From Vescimonas fastidiosa (GTDB taxonomy: Bacteria; Bacillota; Clostridia; Oscillospirales; Oscillospiraceae), in contig NZ_AP023415.1 of assembly GCF_018326305.1 (NCBI RefSeq), forward strand, positions 1,116,001 to 1,180,000: a stretch of 64,000 nt of DNA. Direction: 5' to 3'. The position numbers and the translations under genes are program-made. Numbering within the stretch: the stretch's first letter is position 1; each line of letters begins with the position of its first letter. Below, in pieces: positions 39,961 through 49,764 of the stretch. The notes below the pieces were generated by a model, which made no database searches, was not told the DNA's origin, and saw only the letters and a list, made by a program, of their open reading frames with translations.

Positions 39961-42789
39961 TCATTTCTCCAGCACCTTTTTCAGGTATTGCCCGGTATAG
40001 GACTTTTCGCACCGGGCCACCTCCTCCGGTGTGCCCACCGCCACGATCTCGCCGCCGCCTACGCCCCCCTCGGGGCCCAGGTCGATGAGCCAGTCCGCGG
40101 ACTTGATCACATCCAGGTTATGCTCGATGACCAGCACCGTATTTCCTCCGTCCACCAGCCGCTGCAAAACCTCCAGCAGCTTCTTCACATCCTCCGCATG
40201 GAGGCCCGTGGTGGGCTCATCTAAGATGTAGAAGGTACTGCCCGTGGACCGCCGGGAAAGCTCCGTGGCCAGCTTCACCCGCTGGGCCTCTCCGCCGGAG
40301 AGGGTGGTGGAGGACTGGCCCAGCTTCACATAGCCCAAGCCCACATCCATCAGCGTCTGCAGCTTCTCCGCGATCCTCGGCAGGGCCGCGAAAAACGGCA
40401 GTGCCTCCTCCACGGTCATGTCTAGTACCTGGGAGATGTTTTTCCCCTTGTAGCGCACCTCCAGGGTCTCCCGGTTGTAGCGCTTGCCGTGGCATACCTC
40501 GCAGGGCACATATACATCCGACAAAAAGTGCATCTCGATCTTCAGCAGACCGTCGCCGCAGCAGGCCTCGCACCGACCCCCCTTGGTGTTAAAGGAGAAT
40601 CGCCCCGGCCCGTAGCCCCGGGCCTTGGCCTCCTGGGTGGAGGCAAAGAGATTCCGGATTTCGTTGAACAGATTGGTATAGGTGGCGGGGTTAGACCGGG
40701 GCGTCCGCCCGATGGGGCTCTGGTCGATGCCCACCACCTTGTCCAGATACTCCATGCCTGTAATTTTCTTGTGCTTTCCGGGATGGGCCTTCATACGGTT
40801 CAGCTCCACCCCCAGCTTTTTATAGAGAATTTCATTGACCAGGGAGCTTTTCCCGCTGCCGGAGACCCCCGTCACGCAGGTGAAGGTCCCCAGAGGAATA
40901 GAAACATCAATATCTTTCAGATTATGCTCCGCAGCCCCGTATACAATGAGGTTGTGCCCGTTGCCCTTTCGCCGCACCGATGGCACCGGGATAGACCGCT
41001 TCCCGGACAGATACTGTCCCGTCAGGGAATCCGGATTCGCCATGACCTCCTCCGGGGTCCCGGCGGCCACCACCCGGCCCCCATTGCTGCCCGCTCCGGG
41101 GCCGATGTCGATGAGGTAGTCCGCCGCGCGCATGGTGTCCTCGTCGTGCTCCACCACAATGAGGGTGTTGCCCAAGTCCCGGAGATTCCGCAGGGTAGAG
41201 AGCAGCTTGTCGTTATCCCGCTGGTGCAGTCCGATGGACGGCTCATCCAAAATATACAGCACCCCCATAAGGCTGCTGCCGATCTGTGTGGCCAGCCTTA
41301 TCCGCTGGCTCTCGCCGCCGGAGAGGGTCCCGCTGGACCGGGAGAGGGTCAGGTATCCCAGTCCCACCGACTGCAAAAACCGCAGCCGGGACCGTATCTC
41401 CTTCAATATCTGCGCCGCGATGATCTGCTGGGTCTCCGTCAAAACCAGCCCGTCAAAAAACTCGATGGCCCGGTCCACAGACAGGTCCGTTACCCGGTAG
41501 ATGGACATATCCCCCACCGTCACCGCCAGGGCCTCCGGCCGCAGCCGCTGCCCCTGGCAGGCCGGGCAGGGACACTCGCCCATGTACTCCTCCAGCTCCT
41601 TGCGGCTGGCGTCGCTCTGGGTGTCCCGGTAACGCCGCTCCACATTGTTGGCCAGGCCCTCAAAGGCCTGGTGCAGCACGCCCTTGCCCCGGGGCTGGTC
41701 GTAGTGCAGCTCCAGCTTCTCCTCCCCGGTGCCGTAGAAAATGACCTTCTTCACCTCCGGAGATAAATTCTTCACCGGTGTCCGCAGGTCAAAGTGATAT
41801 TTTTTCGCCAGGGCCTCAAAATACATCCGGCTGATGCCGTCGGAGCGGATGGAGTTCCACCCGCTGGCCACCACCGCCCCGTCCAAAATGGACAGGTTTT
41901 CGTCCGGTATAATCAGCGCTGGGTCCGCCTTCAGCTGCATCCCCAGGCCCATGCAGGTGGGGCAGGCGCCAAAGGGGCTGTTAAAGGAGAACATCCGGGG
42001 CGTCAGCTCCTCAATGGAGATGCCGCAGTCGTCGCAGGCATAGTTCTGGGAAAATTGCAGATCCCGCTCCTCCCGCAGGAGGTTCACCGTCACCAGTCCT
42101 CCGCTCTGCCCCGCCGCCGTCTCCACGGAGTCCGTCAGCCGCTGGCGGATGTCGGGCCGGACAATGAGCCGGTCCACCACGATCTCCACCGTGTGCTTTT
42201 TGTTCTTCTCCAGGGGGATTTCTTCCGTCAGCTCGTAGAGGTGTCCGTCCACCCTTACCCGGGAAAAGCCGCCCCGCCGGGCGTCCTCCAGCACCTTGGT
42301 GTGCTCCCCCTTGCGTCCCCGCACCACCGGGGCCAGCACCTGGATGCGGGTCCCCTCGGGCAGAGCCAGAATCTGGTCGATGATCTGGTCCACCGTCTGC
42401 TGGCGTATCTCCTTGCCGCACTTAGGGCAGTGGGGCACGCCCACCCGGGCCCACAGCAGCCGGAAATAGTCGTAAATCTCCGTCACCGTACCCACGGTGG
42501 ACCGGGGATTCTTGCTGGTGGTCTTTTGGTCAATGGAAATCGCCGGGGAAAGCCCGTCGATGTAGTCCACATCGGGCTTATCCATCTGCCCCAAAAACAT
42601 CCGGGCATAGCTGGACAGGCTCTCCACATACCGCCGCTGTCCCTCGGCATAAATAGTGTCAAAGGCCAGGGAGGACTTGCCGCTGCCGGAAAGCCCCGTC
42701 ATCACCACCAGCTTGTCCCGGGGAATGGTCACATCAATATTCTTGAGATTATTCTCCCGTGCGCCCTTAACAAAAATATGATCCTGCAT
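39961..42789 (-). CDS. uvrA: Excinuclease ABC subunit A
   Basis: The protein has 942 aa, full length. It has two ABC ATPase modules: Walker [15 protein letters not shown] near residue 33 and [13 protein letters not shown] near 640, signature [12 protein letters not shown] and [12 protein letters not shown], and zinc fingers ([23 protein letters not shown]). It recognises damaged DNA with UvrB in nucleotide excision repair. The ATG has AAAGGAG upstream. uvrB lies about 3.6 kb away on the same strand, with unrelated genes between. Confidence 0.98.
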   Translation of the reverse strand: MQDHIFVKGARENNLKNIDVTIPRDKLVVMTGLSGSGKSSLAFDTIYAEGQRRYVESLSSYARMFLGQMDKPDVDYIDGLSPAISIDQKTTSKNPRSTVGTVTEIYDYFRLLWARVGVPHCPKCGKEIRQQTVDQIIDQILALPEGTRIQVLAPVVRGRKGEHTKVLEDARRGGFSRVRVDGHLYELTEEIPLEKNKKHTVEIVVDRLIVRPDIRQRLTDSVETAAGQSGGLVTVNLLREERDLQFSQNYACDDCGISIEELTPRMFSFNSPFGACPTCMGLGMQLKADPALIIPDENLSILDGAVVASGWNSIRSDGISRMYFEALAKKYHFDLRTPVKNLSPEVKKVIFYGTGEEKLELHYDQPRGKGVLHQAFEGLANNVERRYRDTQSDASRKELEEYMGECPCPACQGQRLRPEALAVTVGDMSIYRVTDLSVDRAIEFFDGLVLTETQQIIAAQILKEIRSRLRFLQSVGLGYLTLSRSSGTLSGGESQRIRLATQIGSSLMGVLYILDEPSIGLHQRDNDKLLSTLRNLRDLGNTLIVVEHDEDTMRAADYLIDIGPGAGSNGGRVVAAGTPEEVMANPDSLTGQYLSGKRSIPVPSVRRKGNGHNLIVYGAAEHNLKDIDVSIPLGTFTCVTGVSGSGKSSLVNEILYKKLGVELNRMKAHPGKHKKITGMEYLDKVVGIDQSPIGRTPRSNPATYTNLFNEIRNLFASTQEAKARGYGPGRFSFNTKGGRCEACCGDGLLKIEMHFLSDVYVPCEVCHGKRYNRETLEVRYKGKNISQVLDMTVEEALPFFAALPRIAEKLQTLMDVGLGYVKLGQSSTTLSGGEAQRVKLATELSRRSTGSTFYILDEPTTGLHAEDVKKLLEVLQRLVDGGNTVLVIEHNLDVIKSADWLIDLGPEGGVGGGEIVAVGTPEEVARCEKSYTGQYLKKVLEK

Positions 42790-42828
42790 GGTTTCTCCTT
42801 TGCGCTGAAAAAGATATAGGCTCTCGGC

Positions 42829-43173
42829 TCAAATGAGTCCTACCCATATTCCGACTGCTATCAATACTATACCTGCTATTCTGCCTGCGGTCTTTGCCCT
42901 TTTGTACCCCAAAAAAGCAATGGTCTCCGGCGTGGTAAACGGCAGTAAAAACACAACAATCCCCATTATTATAACGCCGATTCCCACCATAAAAACGCTC
43001 TTTGTAAACGCGCTGACCGCAATGACCAATAGGCCTAAGACTATACCGCCCGCAAAATACTTGATTCTGCGTTCATCCTTCTCATTTTCATCCTTATAGC
43101 TTTTCTCGCACCCATCGCTGCAAAAATCCAGCTCACCCTTAACTTCTTTCCCACAATATCCGCACTTTTTCAT
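42829..43173 (-). CDS. Small zinc-ribbon membrane protein
   Basis: The protein has 114 aa from ATG 43173, which has GGAGG 8 nt upstream; earlier ATG/GTG codons overlap that site. The N-terminal zinc ribbon MKKCGYCGKEV and FCSDGCEKSY (four Cys) is followed by three hydrophobic helices (about 42-60, 63-83 and 97-114). Many Firmicutes encode such DUF-type small membrane proteins; function is unknown. Confidence 0.75.
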   Translation of the reverse strand: MKKCGYCGKEVKGELDFCSDGCEKSYKDENEKDERRIKYFAGGIVLGLLVIAVSAFTKSVFMVGIGVIIMGIVVFLLPFTTPETIAFLGYKRAKTAGRIAGIVLIAVGIWVGLI

Positions 43174-43212
43174 ATCCATTCCTCCGTTGGTCCCCAAACT
43201 CATACCCGCATG

Positions 43213-43416
43213 TTCCCATCCGTAGGGGCGACCCTCGCGGTCGCCCGCCCCACCGAGCTCCTTGTAACCTTCCGTAGGGGCCGATGCCTACATCGGCCCG
43301 CCTACCGTGCCCCTTGTAACCCATCCGTAGGGGCGGACGACTCTGTCCGCCCGCTCCACACGCATCTTGTAACGGTGTCATTGCGAGGGCGCTCTGCGCC
43401 CGTGGCAATCCGTTCT
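43213..43416. repeat. Cluster of CCGTAGGGGC palindromic repeats plus one GTCATTGCGA repeat
   Basis: Three CCGTAGGGGC units start at about 43221, 43274 and 43327. Each carries a different GC-rich palindrome (GGCGACC..GGTCGCC, GGCCGATG..CATCGGCC, GGCGGAC..GTCCGCC) and the units are joined by CTTGTAAC. A GTCATTGCGA..GGCAATCCGT copy follows at 43377-43412. The arms change in a compensatory way, so structure is conserved. Confidence 0.75.
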
Positions 43417-43422
43417 CCTCTT

Positions 43423-43914
43423 TCACTCCACAATAAGGTCCGCCGTCCCGGCCCGCAGCAGCGCCATCAGGTCCTTGGGGTCGCACACCACCTGGTATCC
43501 GATCTTTCCCGCCGAAACCGCCACCTGGGAAAGGCTCTCCGCCGTCTCGTGAAACACCGTGGGAAACTGCTTTTTCATTCCCACCGGGCTGCACCCGCCG
43601 TGTACATAGCCCGTAAGCGGCAGCAGCTCCTTCTGGGGCAGCATGGCAACGGACTTCTCCCCCACGGCCCGGGCCGCCTTCTTCAGGTCCAGGTTCTCCT
43701 CCACGGGGATGTCAAACACATAGTATCCCCCGGACGCGCCCTTGCACACCAGGGTCTTAAACACCATCTCCGGCTCCAGCCCCACGGCCCTTGCCACGCT
43801 GACTCCGTCGATGGCGTCCCCCTCTCCGTGGGGATAGGTCTTTGCCGTGTAGGCGATCTTCTTCTGCTCCAAGGTGCGCATCACATTGGTTTTTTCCTCT
43901 TTATTCTTTGCCAT
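43423..43914 (-). CDS. ybaK: YbaK/EbsC family Cys-tRNA(Pro) deacylase
   Basis: The protein has 163 aa. It has the YbaK pattern: N-terminal TNVMRTLEQKKIAYTAKTYP, then the catalytic Lys in MVFKTLVCKG, then GGCSPVGMKK. It removes cysteine wrongly attached to tRNA-Pro. The ATG at 43914 has GAGGAGC upstream. It follows the TraX-like gene by 11 bp on the same strand and is the last gene of that group. Confidence 0.93.
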   Translation of the reverse strand: MAKNKEEKTNVMRTLEQKKIAYTAKTYPHGEGDAIDGVSVARAVGLEPEMVFKTLVCKGASGGYYVFDIPVEENLDLKKAARAVGEKSVAMLPQKELLPLTGYVHGGCSPVGMKKQFPTVFHETAESLSQVAVSAGKIGYQVVCDPKDLMALLRAGTADLIVE

Positions 43915-43925
43915 AATGCTCCTCC

Positions 43926-44636
43926 TTATGTCAAGGTCCGAATTCCCTCCAGCACCAGCAAATGGGCCGGATAAAACACATAAAATGCCCGGCGCAGGCC
44001 CTTCGGCCCCGCCTGCCCGTTATAAAGCCAAATCACCGGCAGCGCCGCCACGGCGAAGATCTGTATAGGCATCTCCCCGCCGAAAACCGGCATGGTCAGG
44101 CTCCCCATGCCCAGTCCGTTCACCGCCGCCATAGCCAGAAGCAGCCACAGCCGCGCAAGCCTTCCGTCCCGGCAAAGGTACAGCAGCGCCACGGTCACCA
44201 CGCCCCAGCCGCCGTAGTCTGTCCTTAGCAGCTCCCCGGCGGCAAAGCCCGCCGCCAGCACCAATCCGCAGCCCGCCCAGCGTCCGAAGCCCCGCTCCCG
44301 GCCCAGTGCCTCCAGTCCCCGGAGCATTAGCAGCGCCAGGCAAAAAGTGAACAGCACATTTTGCCGCGCCGGGTCGAAAACCACCCCGTTTTCCAAGTTA
44401 AACGGTAGCTCCGACACCACCGCCAAAATTGCCAGCCGCCGGAAATATCTCCCAAAATCCCGGGTATGGGCGTAGCCCTCGGCGATAAAAAACGCGAAAA
44501 TGGGAAACGCCAGCCGCCCCACGCACCGCAAGGCCAGCACCTCCGGCAGCAGGATCGCCCCCACATGGTCCGTGAGCATCAGCGCCGCCGCGATACCCTT
44601 CAGCGCCCCGCCGTCAAGCCCTCTGCTTCGCTCCAT
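43926..44636 (-). CDS. TraX-like integral membrane protein
   Basis: The protein has 236 aa with seven or so hydrophobic helices. The start RGLDGGALKGIAAALMLTDH and FPIFAFFIAEGYAHT match the TraX family, named after F-plasmid pilin N-acetylase but common in chromosomes without conjugation genes, where its substrate is unknown. It overlaps the EamA gene by 23 bp and so belongs to a DUF1643-EamA-TraX-ybaK operon. Confidence 0.88.
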   Translation of the reverse strand: MERSRGLDGGALKGIAAALMLTDHVGAILLPEVLALRCVGRLAFPIFAFFIAEGYAHTRDFGRYFRRLAILAVVSELPFNLENGVVFDPARQNVLFTFCLALLMLRGLEALGRERGFGRWAGCGLVLAAGFAAGELLRTDYGGWGVVTVALLYLCRDGRLARLWLLLAMAAVNGLGMGSLTMPVFGGEMPIQIFAVAALPVIWLYNGQAGPKGLRRAFYVFYPAHLLVLEGIRTLT

Positions 44637-45510
44637 CCGCTTCCTTTCCGCTTGCCAGCAGCATCACCGCGCCCAGCACACACGCAACGCCCAGGATCAT
44701 CCACCCGGTCATCCTCTCGTGAAACACCACCACGCCCATCAGCGACTCCACCACCGGCTCGATGTTGGTGATGATGGACGCCCGGCCGCTCTCCACGCCC
44801 TCCAGGCCCTTGGTATACAGGTAATACGGCAGCGCCGTGGACAGCACTATCACCAGCACGCACCCCAGCGCCCCCTTAGGCTGCCGCAAAATCGGCCCCA
44901 AGGCCGAAAAGTCCGCCAAAAGCACCGACCCCAGCCCTGCCACCAAAAAGGTCCAGTAGATCATGGTGTAGCTGCTGTAGTGGGCCATGCCGTAGTGGGC
45001 GAACACCGTGTAGCTGGCATAGCACAGTCCCGAGGCCACCCCCAGGGCGATGCCCGGCAGGGAGGCTGTAGCGCCCCCGCCCAAAACGCCGCTGACCAGC
45101 ACGCAGCCCACCAGCGAAATGCCCAGGGCCGCCAGCTTCCGCCCCGTGAGGGGCGTTTTCCACAGCACCGCCGAGATAAGCACCACAAACGACGGCGCCA
45201 GGTAGAGCAGGATCGCCGCCACCGACAGGGAGCATAGGGTCTGACACTGGAAATACACAATGCTTAAAAGCAAAATGCTCACCAGCCCCGACCCCAGGAA
45301 AATAGGCAGGTGCCTTAGCTTAATGCGAAATACCTCCCGGTGCAGCAGGCCGAATACCACCGTCAGCACCACCAGCGTTCCGAAGTTACGCACGAACACC
45401 CGGTTTCCCAGACCCATGCCCATCTGGGTCAGCATGCGGTTAGACAGCCCTATGCAGCCCCAGCAAATACCGCTGAGCAAGATAAATATGTACGAAATGC
45501 TTTTTTTCAT
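44614..45510 (-). CDS. EamA/DMT family transporter
   Basis: The protein has 298 aa with ten transmembrane helices in two EamA repeats (first ending near SAVLWKTPLTGRKL, second ending with EPVVESLMGVVVFHERMT). It is a drug/metabolite exporter of unknown substrate. GGAGGCG precedes the ATG at 45510. It overlaps the upstream DUF1643 gene by 4 bp and the downstream TraX-like gene by 23 bp. Confidence 0.92.
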   Translation of the reverse strand: MKKSISYIFILLSGICWGCIGLSNRMLTQMGMGLGNRVFVRNFGTLVVLTVVFGLLHREVFRIKLRHLPIFLGSGLVSILLLSIVYFQCQTLCSLSVAAILLYLAPSFVVLISAVLWKTPLTGRKLAALGISLVGCVLVSGVLGGGATASLPGIALGVASGLCYASYTVFAHYGMAHYSSYTMIYWTFLVAGLGSVLLADFSALGPILRQPKGALGCVLVIVLSTALPYYLYTKGLEGVESGRASIITNIEPVVESLMGVVVFHERMTGWMILGVACVLGAVMLLASGKEADGAKQRA

Positions 45511-46160
45511 AAAACGCCTCCGCGTTTTCTACTTTTCTTTGCAGCCGGCCGCCGGGCCGCATATTCCTCCACCGGAAAGTCCTCGATCCGGCTGTCCGCA
45601 CGCAGATACAGCGGATGGTGGGGATGTCCCGCCGCCGAAACCCGTCCGCACTTCACCCACCGGGCCCCATGCTCCTGGCCAATGGCAATCATCTCCTGCA
45701 GGCAGTCCCAAAGGTAGTCCCGCTTTTCGATGACGGTCCCCCAGGCCGCCCACACCGTGGGCCGCTCCGAAAGGGACAGAATGTAGTCAAAGGCCCGCAT
45801 ATTTTCCCGGTGCAGCTCGTCATTCAAGACCCACTCCATGTCATCCGGCGAGGTAGCCCGCTGAGCGTATACATTGAACATGATAAAGGAATCAAATCCG
45901 TTCCCCAGGGCGATCCGCTCCACGCTCTTGAGGGTGGGGTCCAGGGCCCCGGGTCGGGCGGTGGAGGGGTTGATGCCGATGCAGATCAGGGGGTTTTCCC
46001 CCCGGGTCCCCAAAATATATCGGTACTCCGTGTAGGTGTTCGGCACGAACAGCCATTTCTCCACATCGTATTCCTGGCTGGGCTCCAGAGCCCGCCGGAG
46101 CTGCCCGTCAAAGCCGATGTCCCCCAGCGTGCGTATGTCCATAGTCGGTATGTGCTGCAT
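45507..46160 (-). CDS. DUF1643 family protein
   Basis: The protein has 217 aa. It has the DUF1643 core: YRYILGTRGENPLICIGINP, STARPGALDPTLKSVERIA, and GFDSFIMFNVYAQRAT. Its C terminus is basic (AARRPAAKKSRKRGG). It is cytoplasmic and of unknown function; family members are often found in mobile or metabolic islands. It is the first gene of a four-gene operon on this strand. Confidence 0.88.
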   Translation of the reverse strand: MQHIPTMDIRTLGDIGFDGQLRRALEPSQEYDVEKWLFVPNTYTEYRYILGTRGENPLICIGINPSTARPGALDPTLKSVERIALGNGFDSFIMFNVYAQRATSPDDMEWVLNDELHRENMRAFDYILSLSERPTVWAAWGTVIEKRDYLWDCLQEMIAIGQEHGARWVKCGRVSAAGHPHHPLYLRADSRIEDFPVEEYAARRPAAKKSRKRGGVL

Positions 46161-46188
46161 AGTTTCTCTCTTTCTTTATAAGCGTACC

Positions 46189-46374
46189 TAAAAAGCCTCG
46201 CAGAGTTTGCCGCCCGCAGGCGGCAAAAAATTGGGATCATTTTTCACCGCGACATGTGCGTGGGGAAAAATACCGCTCAGGCTGCAAGTGTAGAATTTTG
46301 CCGCTTGCGGCAAAATTATGCGCGCAGCAGACTGCAATCTTTTTGGCAGAAAAATCGAAGATTTTTCGCCAGGT
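46189..46374 (+). repeat. ~185-bp dispersed intergenic repeat, copy 2
   Basis: Reverse-oriented copy of 34262-34446. It fills the gap between DUF1643 and uvrB and contains two internal hairpins (GCCGCCCGCAGGCGGC; TTTTGCCGCTTGCGGCAAAA). It may also act as a terminator of uvrB, whose stop is at 46378, as the minus strand reads into hairpins with U runs. Confidence 0.7.
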
Positions 46375-46377
46375 CCT

Positions 46378-48342
46378 TTATTTCTGACCCCGCAGCTCAA
46401 TGATTTGGTCGCGGAGCAATGCGGCGTATTCAAACTCCAGCATCTTGCTGGCTTCCTTCATTTCCTTCTCCAGGCGGCGAATGGTCTCCTCCCGCTCCGC
46501 CTCCGTCAGCTTGCGGCGGGCCTTCTTATTCTCCTCCTCCGCCGAGTGGGAGATCTCCAGCACCTTTCGCACGCTCTTGCGAATGGTTTTCGGCACGATA
46601 CCGTGGGCCTTGTTGTACTCGTCCTGCTTTTTCCGGCGGCGCTCCGTCTCCGTAATAGCCGCCTTCATAGACGGGGTAACGGTGTCCGCATACAGCACCA
46701 CCAGCCCCTCGGCATTTCGGGCCGCCCGGCCGATGGTCTGAATGAGGCTGGTCTCGCTGCGCAAAAAGCCCTCCTTATCCGCATCCAGAATGGCCACCAT
46801 GGACACCTCCGGCAGGTCCAGGCCCTCCCGCAGCAGGTTAATGCCCACCAACACATCGAATTCGCCCAGCCGCAGGTCCCGTATCAGCTCCATTCGCTCA
46901 ATGGTGGCGATGTCCGAGTGCATATACCGCACCCGCAGGCCCAGGCCCTTCATGTGCTCTGTCAGGTCCTCGGCCATGCGCTTGGTAAGGGTCGTCACCA
47001 GCACCCGCTCGTCCCGGTCCGCCCGGACCCGTATCTCTGCCACCAGGTCGTCGATCTGCCCGGTAACGGGCCGCACCTCCACCCGGGGGTCCAGCAGGCC
47101 CGTGGGCCGGATCACCTGCTCCACGATCTGGTCTGCGCCGTTTCTTTCGTAGTCTCCCGGTGTGGCCGAAACCAGCACCACCTGGCGAAACCGCTCCTCA
47201 AACTCCTCGAATTTAAGGGGTCGGTTATCAAACGCGCAGGGCAGCCGGAACCCATAGTTCACCAGGCTCTCCTTCCGGGCCCGGTCGCCGTTATACATGG
47301 CCCGCACCTGGGGCAGGGTAACATGGCTCTCGTCCACAAACAGCACGAAGTCCTCCGGAAAGTAGTCCAGCAGCGTCATAGGCGGCGAGCCCGGCTCCCG
47401 GCCGGAGATGACCCGGCTGTAATTCTCAATGCCCGTGCAGTAGCCCAGCTCCCGCATCATCTCCACATCGTACCGGGTCCGCTGGTCAATGCGCTGGGCC
47501 TCCACCAGCTTGCCGTTGTCCTCGAAAAACTTCTTCCGCTCCGCCAGCTCCCGCTCGATTTCCTCCGTAGCCCGGGCCATTTTCTCCTTGGTGGTCACAT
47601 AGTGGCTGGCGGGGTAAATGGCCACATGGTCAATGATTCGCTGGGCCTGACCGGTAACGGGGTTAAACTCGCTGATGCGGTCCACCTCATCCCCGAAGAA
47701 CTCCACCCGGATGGCGTATCCGTTGGCATACACCGGATAAATCTCCACCGTGTCCCCCCGGACCCGGAACATATTCCGCTCAAAGGCCACATCGTTGCGC
47801 TCATAGCGAATTTCCACCAGCTTGCGCAGCAGCTGGTCCCGGGGGTACTCCTTCCCCCGGCGCAGGGAGATGACCATGTTGGCATAGTCAATAGGGTCGC
47901 CCAGACCGTAAATGCACGACACCGAGGCCACCACGATCACATCCCGCCGCTCAAAGAGAGCCGCCGTGGCGCTGTGGCGCAGCCGCTCGATCTCGGCGTT
48001 GATGGATGCGTCCTTTTCAATAAAGGTGTCCGTGTGGGCGATGTACGCCTCCGGCTGGTAGTAGTCGTAGTAGGAGACGAAATACTCCACCGCATTCTCC
48101 GGGAAAAACTCCCGGAACTCCTCGCAAAGCTGGGCCGCCAAGGTCTTGTTGTGGGCCAGCACCAGGGTAGGCCGCTGGACCTTTTCGATGACCTTGGCCA
48201 TGGTGTAGGTCTTGCCGCTGCCGGTGACGCCCAGCAGCACCTGCTGGCGCAGCCCCGCCTCCAGCCCCGCCGCCAGCTTCTCAATGGCCTGGGGCTGGTC
48301 GCCGGAGGGGGTATATTCAGATACAACTTTGAATTCTGGCAT
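46378..48342 (-). CDS. uvrB: Excinuclease ABC subunit B
   Basis: The protein has 654 aa from ATG 48342 with GGGAGAA upstream; the upstream in-frame codons to 48375 precede that site. Walker A is GVTGSGKT (38-45), with the beta-hairpin region [20 protein letters not shown], helicase motifs to RAARNAEG, and a C-terminal UvrC-binding UVR motif ([18 protein letters not shown]). It verifies damage and loads UvrC. A LexA-like box and a structured 5' leader lie upstream (48371-48477). Confidence 0.98.
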   Translation of the reverse strand: MPEFKVVSEYTPSGDQPQAIEKLAAGLEAGLRQQVLLGVTGSGKTYTMAKVIEKVQRPTLVLAHNKTLAAQLCEEFREFFPENAVEYFVSYYDYYQPEAYIAHTDTFIEKDASINAEIERLRHSATAALFERRDVIVVASVSCIYGLGDPIDYANMVISLRRGKEYPRDQLLRKLVEIRYERNDVAFERNMFRVRGDTVEIYPVYANGYAIRVEFFGDEVDRISEFNPVTGQAQRIIDHVAIYPASHYVTTKEKMARATEEIERELAERKKFFEDNGKLVEAQRIDQRTRYDVEMMRELGYCTGIENYSRVISGREPGSPPMTLLDYFPEDFVLFVDESHVTLPQVRAMYNGDRARKESLVNYGFRLPCAFDNRPLKFEEFEERFRQVVLVSATPGDYERNGADQIVEQVIRPTGLLDPRVEVRPVTGQIDDLVAEIRVRADRDERVLVTTLTKRMAEDLTEHMKGLGLRVRYMHSDIATIERMELIRDLRLGEFDVLVGINLLREGLDLPEVSMVAILDADKEGFLRSETSLIQTIGRAARNAEGLVVLYADTVTPSMKAAITETERRRKKQDEYNKAHGIVPKTIRKSVRKVLEISHSAEEENKKARRKLTEAEREETIRRLEKEMKEASKMLEFEYAALLRDQIIELRGQK

Positions 48343-48370
48343 GGTATTCTCCCGTAATAGCCTTAATAGT

Positions 48371-48477
48371 ACCATCGATTAACAAGGACAAACACGCTTG
48401 TCAATCGATGGTATGGTATCTTACTATTATACAGCAATTATAAAATATGTAAATAAGAAATTGAAAACAAATGTTCG
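48371..48477 (-). promoter_or_regulatory. uvrB promoter, LexA-like box and leader hairpin
   Basis: On the minus strand TTTACA (48453-48448), 16 bp, TATAAT (48431-48426). A LexA-like box lies at 48464-48477: plus strand AAAACAAATGTTCG, 8 of 10 fixed positions of CGAAC-N4-GTTCG. In the 5' leader, ACCATCGATT (48371-48380) and AATCGATGGT (48403-48412) pair perfectly with an inner ACAAG/CTTGT, giving a hairpin just ahead of the uvrB start. Confidence 0.6.
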
Positions 48478-48557
48478 TCTTTTTCTCTTTATGTTTCCCT
48501 ATAAGATATGCCCCTGCCTGTTATCTGTAATTCGTATAAAAAATTCGCAAAAAGTAA

Positions 48558-48586
48558 TTGCATATTTTTTGGGGAAACATTATAAT
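48558..48586 (+). promoter_or_regulatory. V/A-ATPase operon promoter
   Basis: TTGCAT (48558-48563), 17 bp, TATAAT (48581-48586), 66 bp before the ntpE start codon. Confidence 0.85.
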
Positions 48587-48651
48587 AGCAAGCATGTACA
48601 CATTTGGCAAACGCAAGCCATCGACCAATCTATACAAGAAGGTGATAACTT

Positions 48652-49212
48652 ATGGAACTGCAAATTCAGGATCTTGTTTCTTCCATCAAAAAAGACGGCA
48701 TCGACAGCGCCAATAAAGAGGCCGCCGTCATCCTGACCGATGCTAAAAAGCAGGCTGACGCCCTTCTGGCCGAGGCCCGGAAAGAGGCGGACAAGCTGCG
48801 CCAGGATGCCCGGGACGACGCCGAGGTGTTTAAGAGCAGTGCCCTGCTCAGTGCCCAGCAGGCCAAGCGCGACGCCGTTCTGGCCTTCAGCCAGGCGGTG
48901 CAGAAGGAGTTTGAAAAGCTGCTGGCCTCCGATATAAGCAAAGCGCTGGATGAAAAGGCCCTGGCCGACCTCATTCGCGCCGCCCTCCGGGGGGAGGACC
49001 CCGCCGCCTATGCCGCCGAGGTCTCCCAGGTCACCGACGGCATCCGTGCCGAGCTTGCCCGGGAGCTGGAGGCGGGGCTGGAAATTCGCCCGTCTAAGAA
49101 GGTGGGGGCCGGGTTCCGCCTGGCCGCCAAGGACGGCTCCGGCTATTTCGACTGCTCTCAGGAGGAGATCGCCCGGATGCTCGACCCCTTCTTCCGGGAC
49201 ACACGCCTGTAA
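48652..49212 (+). CDS. ntpE: V/A-type ATPase subunit E (peripheral stalk)
   Basis: The protein has 186 aa. The N-terminal half is a long charged amphipathic helix (ILTDAKKQADALLAEARKEA) typical of the E stalk, and the C-terminal half is the globular head that contacts subunit B (AGFRLAAKDGSGYFDCS). The ATG has AGAAGGTGAT upstream. It is the first gene of the operon E-DUF2764-A-B-D-I-K. Confidence 0.88.
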   Translation: MELQIQDLVSSIKKDGIDSANKEAAVILTDAKKQADALLAEARKEADKLRQDARDDAEVFKSSALLSAQQAKRDAVLAFSQAVQKEFEKLLASDISKALDEKALADLIRAALRGEDPAAYAAEVSQVTDGIRAELARELEAGLEIRPSKKVGAGFRLAAKDGSGYFDCSQEEIARMLDPFFRDTRL

Positions 49213-49224
49213 GGGGGTGCCTGC

Positions 49225-49746
49225 GTGGCTTCCTATTACTATCTCATCTCCAGCCTCCCCATGCTGCGCACCCGAGGCGAGCCGCCCATGGACTACGCCG
49301 AGTTTCTGCGCCAGTGCCGCACAGCGGTGAGCCCCGGGGTCTATGAGACTCTGGCCACCCTCACGGTCAGCGCCGACCACGGCCCCTTCCTTTCCCAGTG
49401 GGCCGAGTTCTATCAGTCCCTTTCCCGGGAGCTGACCTACCAGCGCAGCGTGAAGCTGGGCCGCCCCTGTCCCGCGCCCTACAACCGGGACCCGGGCATC
49501 GTCCGGGCGGTGTCGGAGGCGGTCAACGCCGAAAACCCCTTAGAGGGGGAGCAAATTCTGCTGGACCTGGAGTTTCGCCGGTTAGACGGCATGATCGGCC
49601 TGCACAATTTCGACGACCACGCCCTCTATGGCTACGCCATGAAGCTGCAGCTACTGGAGCGGCAGCGTCTGTTCCGGCGAGAGGCGGGCAAGCGGGCCTT
49701 CGACGGCCTGGCCGCCCACATCCGTCAGCAGATCCCCAGCCTATAA
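49225..49746 (+). CDS. DUF2764 family V-ATPase-associated subunit
   Basis: The protein has 173 aa from GTG 49225 (GGGGGTG upstream). It begins SYYYLISSLPML and has the acidic stretch NPLEGEQILLDLEFRRLDGM. Proteins of this family occupy the place between subunits E and A in chlamydial and spirochaetal V-ATPase operons and are thought to stand in for the C (d-type) subunit. It lies 12 bp after ntpE and 18 bp before ntpA. The family name is from operon position and N-terminal pattern. Confidence 0.75.
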   Translation: MASYYYLISSLPMLRTRGEPPMDYAEFLRQCRTAVSPGVYETLATLTVSADHGPFLSQWAEFYQSLSRELTYQRSVKLGRPCPAPYNRDPGIVRAVSEAVNAENPLEGEQILLDLEFRRLDGMIGLHNFDDHALYGYAMKLQLLERQRLFRREAGKRAFDGLAAHIRQQIPSL

Positions 49747-49764
49747 CGAAACAGGAGAATCAAA

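Noticed and set aside
43213..43416. CRISPR array suspected from regularly spaced CCGTAGGGGC units
   Set aside because: Unit spacing is about 53 bp but the 'spacers' are self-complementary palindromes, there are only three units, and no cas gene is near.
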